From contig NZ_LMXH01000001.1 in the NCBI RefSeq assembly GCF_001541095.1, positions 1,438,048 through 1,502,047 of the forward strand: a stretch of 64,000 bases of DNA. The letters run 5' to 3'. Positions 63,778 through 64,000 of the stretch are shown here, piece by piece. Numbering within the stretch: position 1 is the stretch's first letter; each line of letters starts with the position of its first letter. The notes beneath the pieces were generated by a model. It searched no databases, was not told the DNA's origin, and saw only the letters and a program-made list of their open reading frames with translations. Made by a program: the position numbers and the translations under genes. The DNA is from Paenibacillus sp. FJAT-26967. Lineage in GTDB: Bacteria > Bacillota > Bacilli > Paenibacillales > NBRC-103111.

Positions 63778-64000
63778 TTAAACGGGTGCTTGAAACATTT
63801 GTTTGGCACAATATTCGATAATATCGCTCCGTCTTACAATTCCGATAAAATTACCGGAGTCGTCTACGATCGGTACAAAGTTCTGCACCTTGGAGAGATC
63901 AATCAGATCTTCCATGTTAGCATGAATATGAACCGGTTTATTTTTCATACGAAGCGGTACTTCTTTAAGAGTATGCCGATGTGCATTATCGAATGTAACG
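63778..64000 (-). CDS. CBS-domain protein, C-terminal part (5' end outside the window)
   Basis: Open from the window edge to TAA at 63778 (74 residues visible). The CBS motif is clear: HANMEDLIDLSKVQNFVPIV, then DDSGNFIGIVRRSDIIEYCA, ending KQMFQAPV. CBS pairs bind adenosine nucleotides or c-di-AMP; the GIVRR-x-DI ending is of the type found in small stand-alone CBS proteins. The N-terminal CBS copy must lie beyond 64000. Confidence 0.8.
   Translation of the reverse strand, partial: VTFDNAHRHTLKEVPLRMKNKPVHIHANMEDLIDLSKVQNFVPIVDDSGNFIGIVRRSDIIEYCAKQMFQAPV

Overview
The window looks like the chromosome of a spore-forming, low-to-mid GC Firmicute, most likely Paenibacillus or a close relative. 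The reasons are the gene order murG-murB-murA-divIB-ftsA-ftsZ-spoIIGA-sigE-sigG, the ylm/sepF/divIVA cluster, the acetylated diaminopimelate pathway (dapH-dapL), a PyrR-attenuated pyr operon, strong GGAGG ribosome binding sites and frequent TTG/GTG starts. No rRNA and no CRISPR array were seen.

Layout. 1-7485: end of the division and cell wall cluster (murG partial, murB, murA, divIB, ftsA, ftsZ). 7590-11321: early sporulation genes spoIIGA, sigE and sigG, with an unexpected substrate-binding lipoprotein gene between the two sigma genes. 11529-15833: ylmC, pgeF, ylmE, sepF, ylmG, ylmH, divIVA. The ileS gene expected after divIVA is absent; there is a strong terminator, then a DUF5665 gene, a YteA/DksA-like gene, lspA and an RluD-type pseudouridine synthase. 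19009-22304: an aminotransferase and the convergent dapH-dapL pair. 22469-31537: pyrR-pyrB-pyrC-carA-carB-pyrF-pyrE behind a sigma-A promoter and a PyrR attenuator, without pyrK or pyrD. 31662-33635: a GNAT acetyltransferase and an M20 peptidase. 33898-42566: an unusual cell-surface set in which an RND pump and a lipoprotein adaptor are flanked by two secreted repeat proteins of one family. 42655-45665: YjcG-like and PgpA-like genes, a small protein, tRNA-fMet, tRNA-Ile(CAT), tRNA-Leu(TAA) and an alpha/beta hydrolase.

45765-58395 is accessory DNA. Its most interesting part (46576-48991) is a compact agr-like peptide-signalling cassette: a CPBP membrane protease, divergent from a small HTH protein, a seven-helix membrane protein without a kinase domain, AgrB, and a 41-residue AgrD-like precursor too short to be noticed by ordinary ORF length cut-offs. 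Two near-identical palindromes lie between the divergent genes. CPBP proteases are known to serve AgrD maturation in Staphylococcus (MroQ), so the set may be a self-contained signal-production and sensing unit with an unconventional output. Next come an XRE repressor with a palindrome-embedded promoter and a heavily decayed prophage: ArpU-family fragments in a 273-bp direct repeat, a DUF3231 gene with three frameshifts, an excisionase-like fragment and other frameshifted fragments. An AT-rich MATE transporter/regulator pair sits inside the remnant, which ends at tRNA-Val(GAC).

58399-64000: tRNA-Val, small unknown proteins, a VOC protein, glpK behind a probable attenuator, a Cu/Zn superoxide dismutase-like lipoprotein with all metal ligands, a Ser/Gln-rich coiled-coil protein, and the 3' end of a CBS-domain gene on the minus strand.
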